Assembly: GCF_017599345.1 (NCBI RefSeq)
Contig: NZ_JAGFVL010000020.1
Coordinates: 62,001-126,000 of the forward strand
Reading direction: 5' to 3'
Length of the DNA stretch: 64,000 nucleotides
From: Gracilibacillus suaedae
GTDB lineage: Bacteria; Bacillota; Bacilli; Bacillales; Amphibacillaceae
Made by a program: the position numbers and the translations under genes
In this document: one piece after another, positions 55,350 to 63,167 of the stretch
Numbering within the stretch: position 1 is the first letter of the stretch
How the letters are laid out: each line of letters starts with the position of its first letter
The notes under the pieces: model-generated
The model's input: only the letters and a program-made list of their open reading frames with translations
Database searches by the model: none
Told to the model about the DNA's origin: nothing

Positions 55350-56654
55350 TTACATCAAACCAAATAACCTAGGTATAAATAAACTTATCCATTCAAAATA
55401 AGTGACTAATAATAAGGCAATAACCAATGGTATATACAATTTAATCAATGGTCTTACTACCGATTCTATCGAAACACCGGCAACACTACTACCAACAAAT
55501 AACGCACTTCCCACCGGTGGAGTTGTTATGCCAATACAAAGGTTAAAAACTAAAATTACTCCAAAATGAACAGGATCTACACCTATATTGGTAACAATAG
55601 GAAGAAATATTGGAGTAAAGATTAGAATCGCTGGTGTAATATCCATAAAAATTCCTACTGCTAGCAGGATGATATTCATTAACAGAAGGATGATAATTGG
55701 ATTCTCAGATATGGATAACAAGATATTGGTAATTTGCTGCGGAATACCTGCATAAGCCATTACCCATGACATAATAGAAGAAGCTCCAACCAGGAACAAT
55801 ACAATACCTGTCATTACAATCGATTCTTTTAAAATCCCTGGAATCTGTGAAATTTTGATTTGACGATAGAAAGCTGCCAGAATAGCAGAATATAATACCG
55901 CAACTGCAGCACCTTCTGTAGCAGTGAAAATCCCAGCAACAATACCGCCAATTACGACTACGATTAGAGAAAGACTTGGAATAGCATCTAATACAACACG
56001 TACTCCCTGTTTAAAGGTAACCTTTTCAGATACAGGATATTTTTCCTTTTTCGCAATAAAGTATGCTACAACCATTATCGCTAACCCCATTAAAATACCA
56101 GGTAAATATCCAGCCATAAACAATGCCGATATGGATGTACCTCCACTCACTAAGGAATAAACAATGAATGCTGTGGTAGGTGGGATTAATAAGCCAGTTG
56201 GTGCTGAAGCTATATTTACTGCTGCAGAGAAAGAAGGATCATATTTTTCCTTTTTTTGCAATGGATTCATAACACTTCCGATAGCTGCTGCCGATGCAAC
56301 AGCTGAACCAGAAATAGATCCAAATAACATGTTACCTACTACATTCGTATGAGCTAAAGACCCAGGCATTCGCCCAACAAAAAGCTTAGCCAAATTAATC
56401 AAACGGATAGCAATTCCACCATTATTCATGATACTACCAGATAACATAAAAAAGATGATGGCTAGTAATGTGAAGCTATCTATACCTTGAAACAGTTTTT
56501 GGGCTGCTGTAAATGAAATCATATCTAAAGGAACTAAGGTTAATGCAGCTAATAGCGATGAAATTCCAATTCCTATTGATATCGGTACACCTATGACTAA
56601 TAATACAAAAAAAGAACCAAATAAAATGATTGTTGCCAGTAAACTTGCATCCAC
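55350..56654 (-). CDS. dctM: TRAP transporter large permease
   Basis: A 434-residue DctM-family protein with about 12-13 membrane helices that forms the sodium-coupled transport channel. Typical text is FFMLSGSIMNNGGIAIRL near residues 70-90, the GSVMNPLQKKEKYDPSF loop, and LCIGITTPPVGSALFVG near the C-terminus. It pairs with DctQ and the DctP lipoprotein. I take the GTG at 56654 as start, 8 bases after AGAAGG and 1 base after the dctQ stop; a GTG at 56663 overlaps that site. Sodium-dependent uptake suits a halophile. The GH31 gene follows 22 bases downstream. Confidence 0.92.
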   Translation of the reverse strand: MDASLLATIILFGSFFVLLVIGVPISIGIGISSLLAALTLVPLDMISFTAAQKLFQGIDSFTLLAIIFFMLSGSIMNNGGIAIRLINLAKLFVGRMPGSLAHTNVVGNMLFGSISGSAVASAAAIGSVMNPLQKKEKYDPSFSAAVNIASAPTGLLIPPTTAFIVYSLVSGGTSISALFMAGYLPGILMGLAIMVVAYFIAKKEKYPVSEKVTFKQGVRVVLDAIPSLSLIVVVIGGIVAGIFTATEGAAVAVLYSAILAAFYRQIKISQIPGILKESIVMTGIVLFLVGASSIMSWVMAYAGIPQQITNILLSISENPIIILLLMNIILLAVGIFMDITPAILIFTPIFLPIVTNIGVDPVHFGVILVFNLCIGITTPPVGSALFVGSSVAGVSIESVVRPLIKLYIPLVIALLLVTYFEWISLFIPRLFGLM

Positions 56655-56655
56655 C

Positions 56656-57144
56656 TTATTCACCTTCTTTCTGAATGATTTTTTTATAACTGTTAATTCC
56701 TAGTAGTTTATACAAAATAATAAGCACGCCACTTATTGGTAATATGGAATAAACTAGCCCTTTTGGCACACCTAAAATAGGAGTAGTTTGAGACATTGTC
56801 ATATCAACTGCTTCCATACCGCCTTTTAATAATATAACCACTGCGAAAAAAACTACGAAGATATCATTAATCACAGTAATAATTAGCCCTTTCATTCCGG
56901 TTAATTTATTGGTAATAAAAGTTAATGCTAAATGCTTATTCGCTCCAAACGCATAGCATGCTCCTAATAAAGAAGTCCACACTAATAAAAACCCTAATAA
57001 TTCATTAGTGAAAGTACTAGGATCCTTTAAAACATAGCGTGTAAAAACTTGCCACAAGGCTCCTAGTACTAATATAACCAGTAATGAGGAAGCTACAAAT
57101 ATAATGCCGCGGTCCAACATCTTTTTTATTTTATCTACCATCAT
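56656..57144 (-). CDS. dctQ: TRAP transporter small permease
   Basis: A 162-residue DctQ-family protein with four helices. The conserved WQVFTRYVLKDPSTFTNELLGFLLVW-like region lies around residues 26-55, including TRYVL and the E in NELL. It stabilises the large permease and docks the binding protein. It lies 153 bases after dctP, a gap filled by a long hairpin, and ends just before the dctM start. AGAAGGAG precedes the ATG. No fusion with DctM is seen; the subunits are separate as in classical DctPQM systems. Confidence 0.9.
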   Translation of the reverse strand: MMVDKIKKMLDRGIIFVASSLLVILVLGALWQVFTRYVLKDPSTFTNELLGFLLVWTSLLGACYAFGANKHLALTFITNKLTGMKGLIITVINDIFVVFFAVVILLKGGMEAVDMTMSQTTPILGVPKGLVYSILPISGVLIILYKLLGINSYKKIIQKEGE

Positions 57145-57194
57145 GAAGTAACTTCTCCTTCTTTATCCTGATTTAGAAATATCTTAATGATAAT

Positions 57195-57285
57195 GGCGGT
57201 CTCATAAGGTTTAATATAATTTATAGAAATTTCACGAAATGCGTCTATCTTCATTTCGTTTGTACTGTAACCTTATGAGACTGCC
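57195..57285 (-). repeat. Long hairpin between dctP and dctQ
   Basis: A 17-bp stem (57195-57211 with 57269-57285) pairs at 16 of 17 positions, containing GGTCTCATAAGGTT. Inside it a perfect 8-bp stem ACGAAATG/CATTTCGT (57234-57259) pairs. No U-run follows. It probably protects the binding-protein mRNA and lowers permease translation, as at 10551-10636. Confidence 0.65.
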
Positions 57286-57297
57286 CAATATCATCAT

Positions 57298-58302
57298 CTA
57301 TTCATCAAGTTCGTTAATTGCGTTAATAATTTCAGCTAATCTGTCATCTTCTTTATATTCTTCATGTAATGGTTGTACTAATTCGATAAATGGCTCTTTG
57401 TTCACTTCGTTAAATTCTACACCCATCTCTTCAGCTTCGGTTACAGCTTCTTCAATCGCTTGATTCCATAATTCCGTGTGCTCTTCTCTTGTTTCATTTG
57501 CAGCCTCTTTAAAAATTTCTTTTTCTTCATCTGAAAGGCTACTCCATAATTCAGTACTAACAACTAATATATCCGGTATATTCGTATGTTCTGTATATGA
57601 GAAGTTTTTAGCTACTTCACCATGCTGACCAGTAGTCAGTGCAGTCGGATTACTCTCTGCACCATCAATTACCCCTTGTTGTAAGGAAGTATAAATTTCA
57701 TTATAGCCTAATGGTGTCGGTGTACCACCTAAAAGATCAACCATATCAATCGCAGTTTGACTGTCCATCACTCGAATATTCAAACCTTCTAAGTCTTCTG
57801 GGGTTTCAATCGGTGTATCTACAGTATAGAAACTTCGGGCGCCAGAATCAAAATAAGAAACACCTACAAAGCCCTTATCTTCAGTCGATTGATATATTTC
57901 TTGTACTATATCAGACTCCATTACACTTCTATAATGTGTATCACTTGTGAAAATATAAGGTAATGAAAATACAGCGTATTCATTTGAGAAAGATTCTAAC
58001 GCACCAGCGCTTACTTTCGTCATGTCAACACTACCGTTCTGTACTTGTTCTAACACTTCTGATTCACTACCTAAAACACCATTTGGAAATACTTCAAACG
58101 TAATATTACCGTCTGTCTTTTCTTCTACACTGTCAACAAAAGTAGTTAGTGCCTGATGAATTGGATGATCCTCACTTAAGTTATGCGCTAACTTTAGTTC
58201 TTTAGATTCTGTACCTGATGCGGAATCATTATCATCTGACTCGTTATTACCACATGCTGCTAGTATTCCTAATATCAAAAACATAATTCCTAGCTTTTTC
58301 AT
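57298..58302 (-). CDS. dctP: TRAP transporter substrate-binding lipoprotein
   Basis: A 334-residue DctP-family binding protein. A lipoprotein signal with lipobox LAAC (Cys about residue 17) is followed by the binding fold. Conserved text includes GARSFYT and LNIRVMDSQTAIDM; the Arg in IRVM(D/N) is the residue that usually fixes a carboxylate of the ligand, and GVIDGAESN is also typical. The retained Arg argues for an acidic ligand. It heads the operon dctP-dctQ-dctM-GH31 behind a 100-nt leader with a terminator. GGAGGG precedes the ATG. Possible ligands are glycosylglycerate, a uronide or another glycosylated acid; neutral glycosylglycerol would be exceptional for the family. Confidence 0.92.
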   Translation of the reverse strand: MKKLGIMFLILGILAACGNNESDDNDSASGTESKELKLAHNLSEDHPIHQALTTFVDSVEEKTDGNITFEVFPNGVLGSESEVLEQVQNGSVDMTKVSAGALESFSNEYAVFSLPYIFTSDTHYRSVMESDIVQEIYQSTEDKGFVGVSYFDSGARSFYTVDTPIETPEDLEGLNIRVMDSQTAIDMVDLLGGTPTPLGYNEIYTSLQQGVIDGAESNPTALTTGQHGEVAKNFSYTEHTNIPDILVVSTELWSSLSDEEKEIFKEAANETREEHTELWNQAIEEAVTEAEEMGVEFNEVNKEPFIELVQPLHEEYKEDDRLAEIINAINELDE

Positions 58303-58396
58303 TATTTACCCTCCTATATTGTCTTCTTGTTGTTATTTAACAAAACTTCATTTAATAAATTAATAAATTAATTATGGAAAAAAGATCCAGAAGCAA

Positions 58397-58484
58397 CAAA
58401 AAAAGATCCATCACTAAACTCAGGTACGCGTTTTCAAAAAGCCTAAAACGCCATACCTTAAATAGCTTGGATCTCCGTTTCTCC
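58397..58484 (-). ncRNA. dctP leader resembling the glpF antitermination leader
   Basis: The minus-strand leader contains GGAGAAACGGAGATCCA (58468-58484), a middle hairpin (AGGTA..GCGTTTT with AAAACGC..TACCT), and a terminator stem TGGATCT/AGATCCA whose 5' half overlaps the first motif, ending in a T7 run (58404 downward). The order of elements and the GGAGA-W-AA-GGAG-TCCA motif match the glpF leader. It lies directly after glpP. Readthrough with GlpP is a strong inference. Confidence 0.7.
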
Positions 58485-58511
58485 ACAATAATATTATTAA
58501 CTTATGGATAA

Positions 58512-58540
58512 ATCATATATTATTACTAAAACGCTGTCAA
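58512..58540 (-). promoter_or_regulatory. dctP promoter with overlapping cre-like site
   Basis: On the minus strand TTGACA (58535-58540) and TATGAT (58512-58517) are 17 bases apart. CTAAAACGCTGTCA (plus strand, 58526-58539) matches the cre consensus at 12 of 14 positions. The stretch TTGACAGCG-TTTA is shared with the glpF promoter. Confidence 0.8.
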
Positions 58541-58562
58541 CGATAATTTTACGGTCAATCTT

Positions 58563-58601
58563 AAAAAAACGATAGATTTGATAGTTTAAAACTACCGTTT
58601 T
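58563..58601 (-). terminator. Terminator after glpP
   Basis: AACGGTAG and CTATCGTT form an 8-bp stem with one G-U pair, followed on the minus strand by a run of T. It separates glpP from the dctP promoter, so glpP is a separate transcript. Confidence 0.7.
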
Positions 58602-58612
58602 CGAATCTTGAC

Positions 58613-59155
58613 TTATAGTTGAAAAAGATCTTTATTTGAAGTAGTAATTGCTACCGCACCACATTTCAGAGCATTTCTAATATCTTCTTCTTTTCTAATT
58701 AAGCCACCAGCTATCACAGGAATACCAGTTTGTTCAATAATATCACTTATTACAGACGGGATAATTCCCGGTAATACCTCGATATAATCAGGTTTTGTTT
58801 TTTCTATGAGCTCAATATTCTTTTCAATCGCCGAACTATCAATCGCAAATAGACGTTGAATAGCTACTATATCACTTTTCTTAGCCATGGATATTACATT
58901 TGCTCTAGTAGAAATAATTCCATCGACTTTTACTTGTCTTATTAAAAATTCCATACCGTACTGATCAACTTTTAAACCATTTATTAGATCTGCATGGACG
59001 AAAACCTTTTTATTAAACTTTTTAGCGTATTGAACAATTTGAGGTAATTGAGCAATTCTAGTTTCCAATATAATAAATAATTCATGATCACTGTTTAAAA
59101 TATAATCAAAGTCCTTCATTTTCCGAATTGCAGGTAGAACCCCTTCGAGTTTCAT
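58613..59155 (-). CDS. glpP: Glycerol uptake operon antiterminator
   Basis: A 180-residue GlpP-family protein with a small TIM-barrel-like fold. Conserved text includes VLPAIRKMKDFD at the start, VHADLINGLKVDQYGMEFLI, DGIISTRANVISMAK and VIAGGLIRKEEDI, the last being a phosphate-binding loop for glycerol 3-phosphate. It binds leader RNA of glp operons and prevents termination. The start is the ATG at 59155, 6 bases after AAGGGGGT. A frame extension to 59206 has no site. It lies just upstream of the dctP leader and 6 kb from glpF, whose leaders share a motif, so it probably controls both. It is divergent from ppc. Confidence 0.92.
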   Translation of the reverse strand: MKLEGVLPAIRKMKDFDYILNSDHELFIILETRIAQLPQIVQYAKKFNKKVFVHADLINGLKVDQYGMEFLIRQVKVDGIISTRANVISMAKKSDIVAIQRLFAIDSSAIEKNIELIEKTKPDYIEVLPGIIPSVISDIIEQTGIPVIAGGLIRKEEDIRNALKCGAVAITTSNKDLFQL

Positions 59156-59523
59156 ATTTTTACCCCCTTTTCCTTTAATGATTTGCGAATTTCTTTCATT
59201 TAGCATAAACTTATTATAGAAATAGACTCAACTATTATACATAAAAAACGTGGATTTTCAGACAATTACGACAATAAAGAAAAATCATTATTCATTTTGT
59301 CAAAATCATGTTATCATAATAGATGTGTCTATTTTATATACTATTTTCATTTATTTCTCTGACGATTCTTAAGGCAGTGTGGAATCGCTCGTCCAGTTTA
59401 AGTCCTCTAACCAATTCCAGCCAACTATCAATTGCAAGTTATTCAAAGCACGACACTATTAAATGCACACGTTTATTTCATAACATCTCATTGTAAGAAA
59501 ACTTTGAAAGGAAGTGGGACAAT
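59156..59523. other. Divergent promoter region of glpP and ppc
   Basis: A 368-base region with several TATAAT-like hexamers on the minus strand (near 59210-59245) for glpP. A plus-strand promoter for ppc is likely, but no -35/-10 pair with correct spacing stands out. No cre match and no small ORF with a ribosome binding site was found. Confidence 0.4.
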
Positions 59524-62277
59524 ATGACAACAACATCAGAGGAAAAAATCAATGTATCATTGTTAAAAGATGTCGAATACCTAACCAAGATTTTAGACGA
59601 TGTATTGCTTCATGAAGGTGGCGATACACTGTTAAATACAGTTAAAGAGATTCGTGTTCTTTCCACAGAATTTAGAGAGACACAGGATGCAACCACTCAA
59701 GATAAAATCAAACAAAAAATTAATGAACTGGAGCCTGGATTGAGAAAAACTGTTATTCGTGCTTTCTCTATTCACTTGCATTTACTAAACATTGCCGAGC
59801 AAAACTACCGCACAAGAAGACGTCGGGAATATCAAGCACAGGATGCAAATATTATCCAACCTGGTTCATTAGAAGCTGGAGTAAAAACACTAATTGATAA
59901 CAATGTTAGTCCTGATCAGATTACAGATTTACTTGGGAAACTGTCTTTAGAATTAATTATGACCGCGCACCCAACAGAGGCAACGAGAAGAACTATCTTA
60001 CAAATTCATAAAAGAATTGCACGCTTATTAACACAGTGGGATTATTCCTATACAAGATATGAGAAGAAAATGATCAAAGAGCGTATTGCAAATGAAATAA
60101 CTTTCTTATGGCAAACACAAGAAATCAGACAAAAGAAACCATCTGTTATGAAAGAGGTTTCTAACGGATTATATTATTTTGATCGTGTACTATTTGATGT
60201 TTTACCAAAAATACATGACGATCTTGAAGATTTATTATATGAAAAATATAACCAGCGTTGGAATATCCCTTCATTCTTACGTTTTGGTTCTTGGATCGGT
60301 GGCGATCGTGACGGTAACCCGAATGTAAAAGCAACAACAACATACGAAACTTTAAAACGCCACCGTGAACTAGTCTTAAAAAAATATAAAGAGGCACTTG
60401 ATACTTTAAAAGATCGTTTGAGTCATTCCGATTCTAAGATCGAAGTAAGTGAAGCGTTGAGATCTTCTATTGAAAAAGACCGCAAAGAATTATCATTTAA
60501 CGGCTGGCATAAAGATGATGAAGTATATCGAGTAAAACTTTCTCTTATGTTGAAAAAGCTTGACTATACAGACCAAGATGATAAACGTGGTTATGCAAAA
60601 GCAGAAGAGTTACTTGAGGATTTAAATCTTATCCGCGAAAGCATGAAAATTCATCATCCCAATCACAATCCAGTCAAGCTTTTACGGAAAGTAATTCGCC
60701 AAGTTGATCTATTCGGATTCCACCTTGCATCATTAGATATCCGAAACCATAGTGGTGAGCACGAATCAGCACTTAGTGAAATATTCCATAAAGTAGGTAT
60801 CGCTGATAAATATAAATCATTAGATGAGGAAGAAAAAGTAGCAACACTTATTTCTGTTCTAGAGAACCCTCGTCCACTGATTTCTATTTATGATGAATTC
60901 AGCCCTGAAACATTAGAAGTAATTGATACGTTCCGTATGATCAAGCGTGCACAGGACACATTTGGTTTACGTGCGATTGAGGTTTACTTAATCAGCATGA
61001 CTGACAATGTAAGTGACCTTCTAGAAGTTTTAGTATTAGCAAAAGAAGCTGGTCTATATCGTGTCTATCCAGATGGAAAAGTAGTGAGTCGCATCCATGT
61101 AGCACCTCTTTTGGAAACGATTGATGACTTGAAGAACGGACCCGAAATGATTAAAAAATTATTCGATATTCCTTTATATCGTAAACATCTTGAAGCACGT
61201 GGGGACCTACAGGAAGTAATGCTTGGCTACTCTGACAGTAGTAAAGATGGTGGTAACATCACAGCAAACTGGGAGTTATACCAAGCACAACAAGAAATTC
61301 ATGACATTGCTTCCAGTTACGGCGTTAAATTAAAATACTTCCACGGACGTGGTGGATCACTTGGACGTGGCGGTGGACCATTATATTCCAGTCTATTATC
61401 ACAACCAGCCGTAACACTTGGGGATGGTGTTAAAATTACCGAGCAAGGGGAAGTATTATCTTCTCGATATCTACTAGAAGATATTGCTTACCGTAGTTTA
61501 GAACAAGCTACTTCCACCCTATTAACAGGTATCATGGGATTAAATGATGATAATACAAACATGAAACCTTCACAAGAAGAAGTGGATGCGATGAGTCTTA
61601 TTTCTGAATACGCATTGAAGAAATATCAATCATTAGTTTTTGAAGATCCAGGATTTATCCAATACTTCAACCAGGCAACTCCTTTACACGAATTAGGTGA
61701 CTTGAACATTGGTTCCCGTCCGATGAAACGTAAAGGTAGTGACCGCTTTGAAGATTTACGTGCAATCCCTTGGGTATTCGCTTGGACCCAAAGTCGTCAA
61801 TTACTGCCAGCTTGGTATGCTGCAGGTACTGGCTTTAAGAAATATCTTGAAGAAACAGGTAACTTAGACTTACTGAAAAAAATGTATGAAAAATGGCCAT
61901 TCTTTAATGCAACTATCAATAACCTACAAATGGCCCTAACGAAAGCAGATATTCAAACAGCCCAAGAGTATGCTAATATGATGCAAGATAATGAAATTAG
62001 CTCTCGTATCTTTAACGCTATTAAAGAGGAATATACGCAAACTAAAGAAATCGTCTTAACTATCACAGGACAAGAGGAATTACTTGATAACCGTCACAAC
62101 ATCAAAGACTCTGTAAGATTACGTAATCCATTGGTTGATCCATTGAATTTATTACAAGTTCAACTCGTTTCACAATTACGCAATCAGGGAGAGGAAAGCG
62201 AGCAATATGATGAACTGTTAATGGAAGCTCTGCTTACCATTAATGGTGTTGCTGCCGGACTGCGTAATACAGGTTAA
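59524..62277 (+). CDS. ppc: Phosphoenolpyruvate carboxylase
   Basis: A 917-residue PEP carboxylase that makes oxaloacetate from PEP and bicarbonate, an anaplerotic step. The catalytic His is H149 in LIMTAHPTEATRRT; the second core block is YFHGRGGSLGRGGGP, and the glycine- and Arg-containing SWIGGDRDGNPNV is present. The protein ends in the nearly invariant RNTG. AAAGGAAGTGGG precedes the ATG. Many Bacillus rely on pyruvate carboxylase instead; ppc occurs in a subset, including several halophilic and alkaliphilic genera. It is monocistronic and ends at a terminator. Confidence 0.97.
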   Translation: MTTTSEEKINVSLLKDVEYLTKILDDVLLHEGGDTLLNTVKEIRVLSTEFRETQDATTQDKIKQKINELEPGLRKTVIRAFSIHLHLLNIAEQNYRTRRRREYQAQDANIIQPGSLEAGVKTLIDNNVSPDQITDLLGKLSLELIMTAHPTEATRRTILQIHKRIARLLTQWDYSYTRYEKKMIKERIANEITFLWQTQEIRQKKPSVMKEVSNGLYYFDRVLFDVLPKIHDDLEDLLYEKYNQRWNIPSFLRFGSWIGGDRDGNPNVKATTTYETLKRHRELVLKKYKEALDTLKDRLSHSDSKIEVSEALRSSIEKDRKELSFNGWHKDDEVYRVKLSLMLKKLDYTDQDDKRGYAKAEELLEDLNLIRESMKIHHPNHNPVKLLRKVIRQVDLFGFHLASLDIRNHSGEHESALSEIFHKVGIADKYKSLDEEEKVATLISVLENPRPLISIYDEFSPETLEVIDTFRMIKRAQDTFGLRAIEVYLISMTDNVSDLLEVLVLAKEAGLYRVYPDGKVVSRIHVAPLLETIDDLKNGPEMIKKLFDIPLYRKHLEARGDLQEVMLGYSDSSKDGGNITANWELYQAQQEIHDIASSYGVKLKYFHGRGGSLGRGGGPLYSSLLSQPAVTLGDGVKITEQGEVLSSRYLLEDIAYRSLEQATSTLLTGIMGLNDDNTNMKPSQEEVDAMSLISEYALKKYQSLVFEDPGFIQYFNQATPLHELGDLNIGSRPMKRKGSDRFEDLRAIPWVFAWTQSRQLLPAWYAAGTGFKKYLEETGNLDLLKKMYEKWPFFNATINNLQMALTKADIQTAQEYANMMQDNEISSRIFNAIKEEYTQTKEIVLTITGQEELLDNRHNIKDSVRLRNPLVDPLNLLQVQLVSQLRNQGEESEQYDELLMEALLTINGVAAGLRNTG

Positions 62278-62289
62278 AATATTCTTGAG

Positions 62290-62327
62290 AAAGCCTTTAA
62301 GTACACATTGCTTAGAGGCTTTTTTTC
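62290..62327 (+). terminator. Terminator after ppc
   Basis: AAAGCCTTTAAG and CTTAGAGGCTTT pair at 11 of 12 positions around a 9-base loop, followed by TTTT. Confidence 0.85.
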
Positions 62328-62657
62328 ATGGTATAGGAAAATTGATACGCTCGGACGATTTGAATAAAGATAGTGGCGTTTAAAGCCCCGTCCAAAAACT
62401 AAGTGATTTTCACTCAAACGTCCTGATAGGCAAAAATCAACTTCGAGTCGTTTCTCTTAGTGATACCTTTATCCCTTTGATTCTCAAGTTGTTATGTTTC
62501 TAATCTTGTGGCTTTATTCTTATAAACGGGTTTAACGTTCCATTAATCATGGTAAAGGGTTAGTAAATCCATCAAATTTCATATACTTTACCTTAAACAA
62601 ACCACGTACTCTACTCCGTTCCATCCAGAAATTTGTGTCTAAAATATGAACTAATTG
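62328..62657. other. Intergenic stretch, possibly a decayed element
   Basis: No supported gene. The minus strand contains a short phrase, CACTTAGTTTTTGGACGGGG, that is reminiscent of the ends of Bacillaceae insertion sequences, but no terminal repeat pair, target duplication or transposase frame can be shown. Confidence 0.3.
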
Positions 62658-62705
62658 TTACAAAAATATGAACCTTATGTTATACTAATGTTGAAAACAC
62701 TTACA
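62658..62705 (+). promoter_or_regulatory. Promoter with downstream cre for the small membrane protein
   Basis: TTACAA (62658-62663) and TATACT (62681-62686) are 17 bases apart. TGAAAACACTTACA (62692-62705) matches the cre consensus at 13 of 14 positions and covers the start point. CcpA repression is expected. Confidence 0.7.
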
Positions 62706-62731
62706 AACTTTAAAACTTGAGGTGACTCAGT

Positions 62732-63013
62732 ATGGATATACTATTAACTTTCTTGCTGATTTTTAGCTTCACTCCTTTTTTACTTTGGGGCGACAACTGG
62801 AAGAAAACTGCGATAGGCCAAATACCTTTTGTTATAGGTGCATGGTTTACCTTTGTAAAATATGTAACCGCTGGAATAGGACCTGGAGAGGCCTATTTAT
62901 GGGGGATATTCATTGCCAATCTGGTATACGGTCATATTGCCTTTACTATCGTGTTACTTGAAATGCGAAAATCTATTAAAATACGTCAACCAATGGTACA
63001 ACAAAATAATTAA
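62732..63013 (+). CDS. Small three-helix membrane protein of unknown function
   Basis: A 93-residue protein with three hydrophobic segments (about 3-19, 30-46 and 54-76), separated by WGDNWKKTA and the GPGEAYLWG loop, and a basic tail (RKSIKIRQP). GAGGTGACT lies before the ATG, a good promoter with a cre lies upstream and a terminator downstream, so it is a real single-gene transcript. I do not recognise a named family. Its cre site suggests a role when preferred sugars are exhausted. Confidence 0.7.
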   Translation: MDILLTFLLIFSFTPFLLWGDNWKKTAIGQIPFVIGAWFTFVKYVTAGIGPGEAYLWGIFIANLVYGHIAFTIVLLEMRKSIKIRQPMVQQNN

Positions 63014-63015
63014 TC

Positions 63016-63048
63016 AAGATGATGTGATTGTTGCATCATCTTTTTTTT
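63016..63048 (+). terminator. Terminator after the small membrane protein gene
   Basis: AAGATGATG and CATCATCTT form a perfect 9-bp stem with a 9-base loop, followed by TTTTTT, immediately after the stop. Confidence 0.9.
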
Positions 63049-63102
63049 ATAAGAAAAGTATATAATCTGCGGTACCAAAGTATCCTCTCTCCCATTTTAA
63101 GA

Positions 63103-63131
63103 TTGATTGAAAGCGGTATCTCCTTTATACT
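63103..63131 (+). promoter_or_regulatory. Promoter and cre site for the glycerate kinase gene
   Basis: TTGATT (63103-63108) and TATACT (63126-63131) are 17 bases apart. TGAAAGCGGTATCT (63108-63121) fills the spacer and matches the cre consensus at 13 of 14 positions. Catabolite repression is expected. Confidence 0.7.
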
Positions 63132-63167
63132 TTACTAAAAAGTATCTTATTTATTGGAGGAAGTGTT

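Noticed and set aside
58397-58484. dctP leader as a known metabolite riboswitch
   Set aside because: No match to TPP, FMN, SAM, lysine, purine or glmS core motifs that I know; similarity to the glpF leader explains it better.
62328-62657. Insertion sequence remnant after ppc
   Set aside because: Only a short IS-like phrase; no inverted repeats, target duplication or transposase frame.
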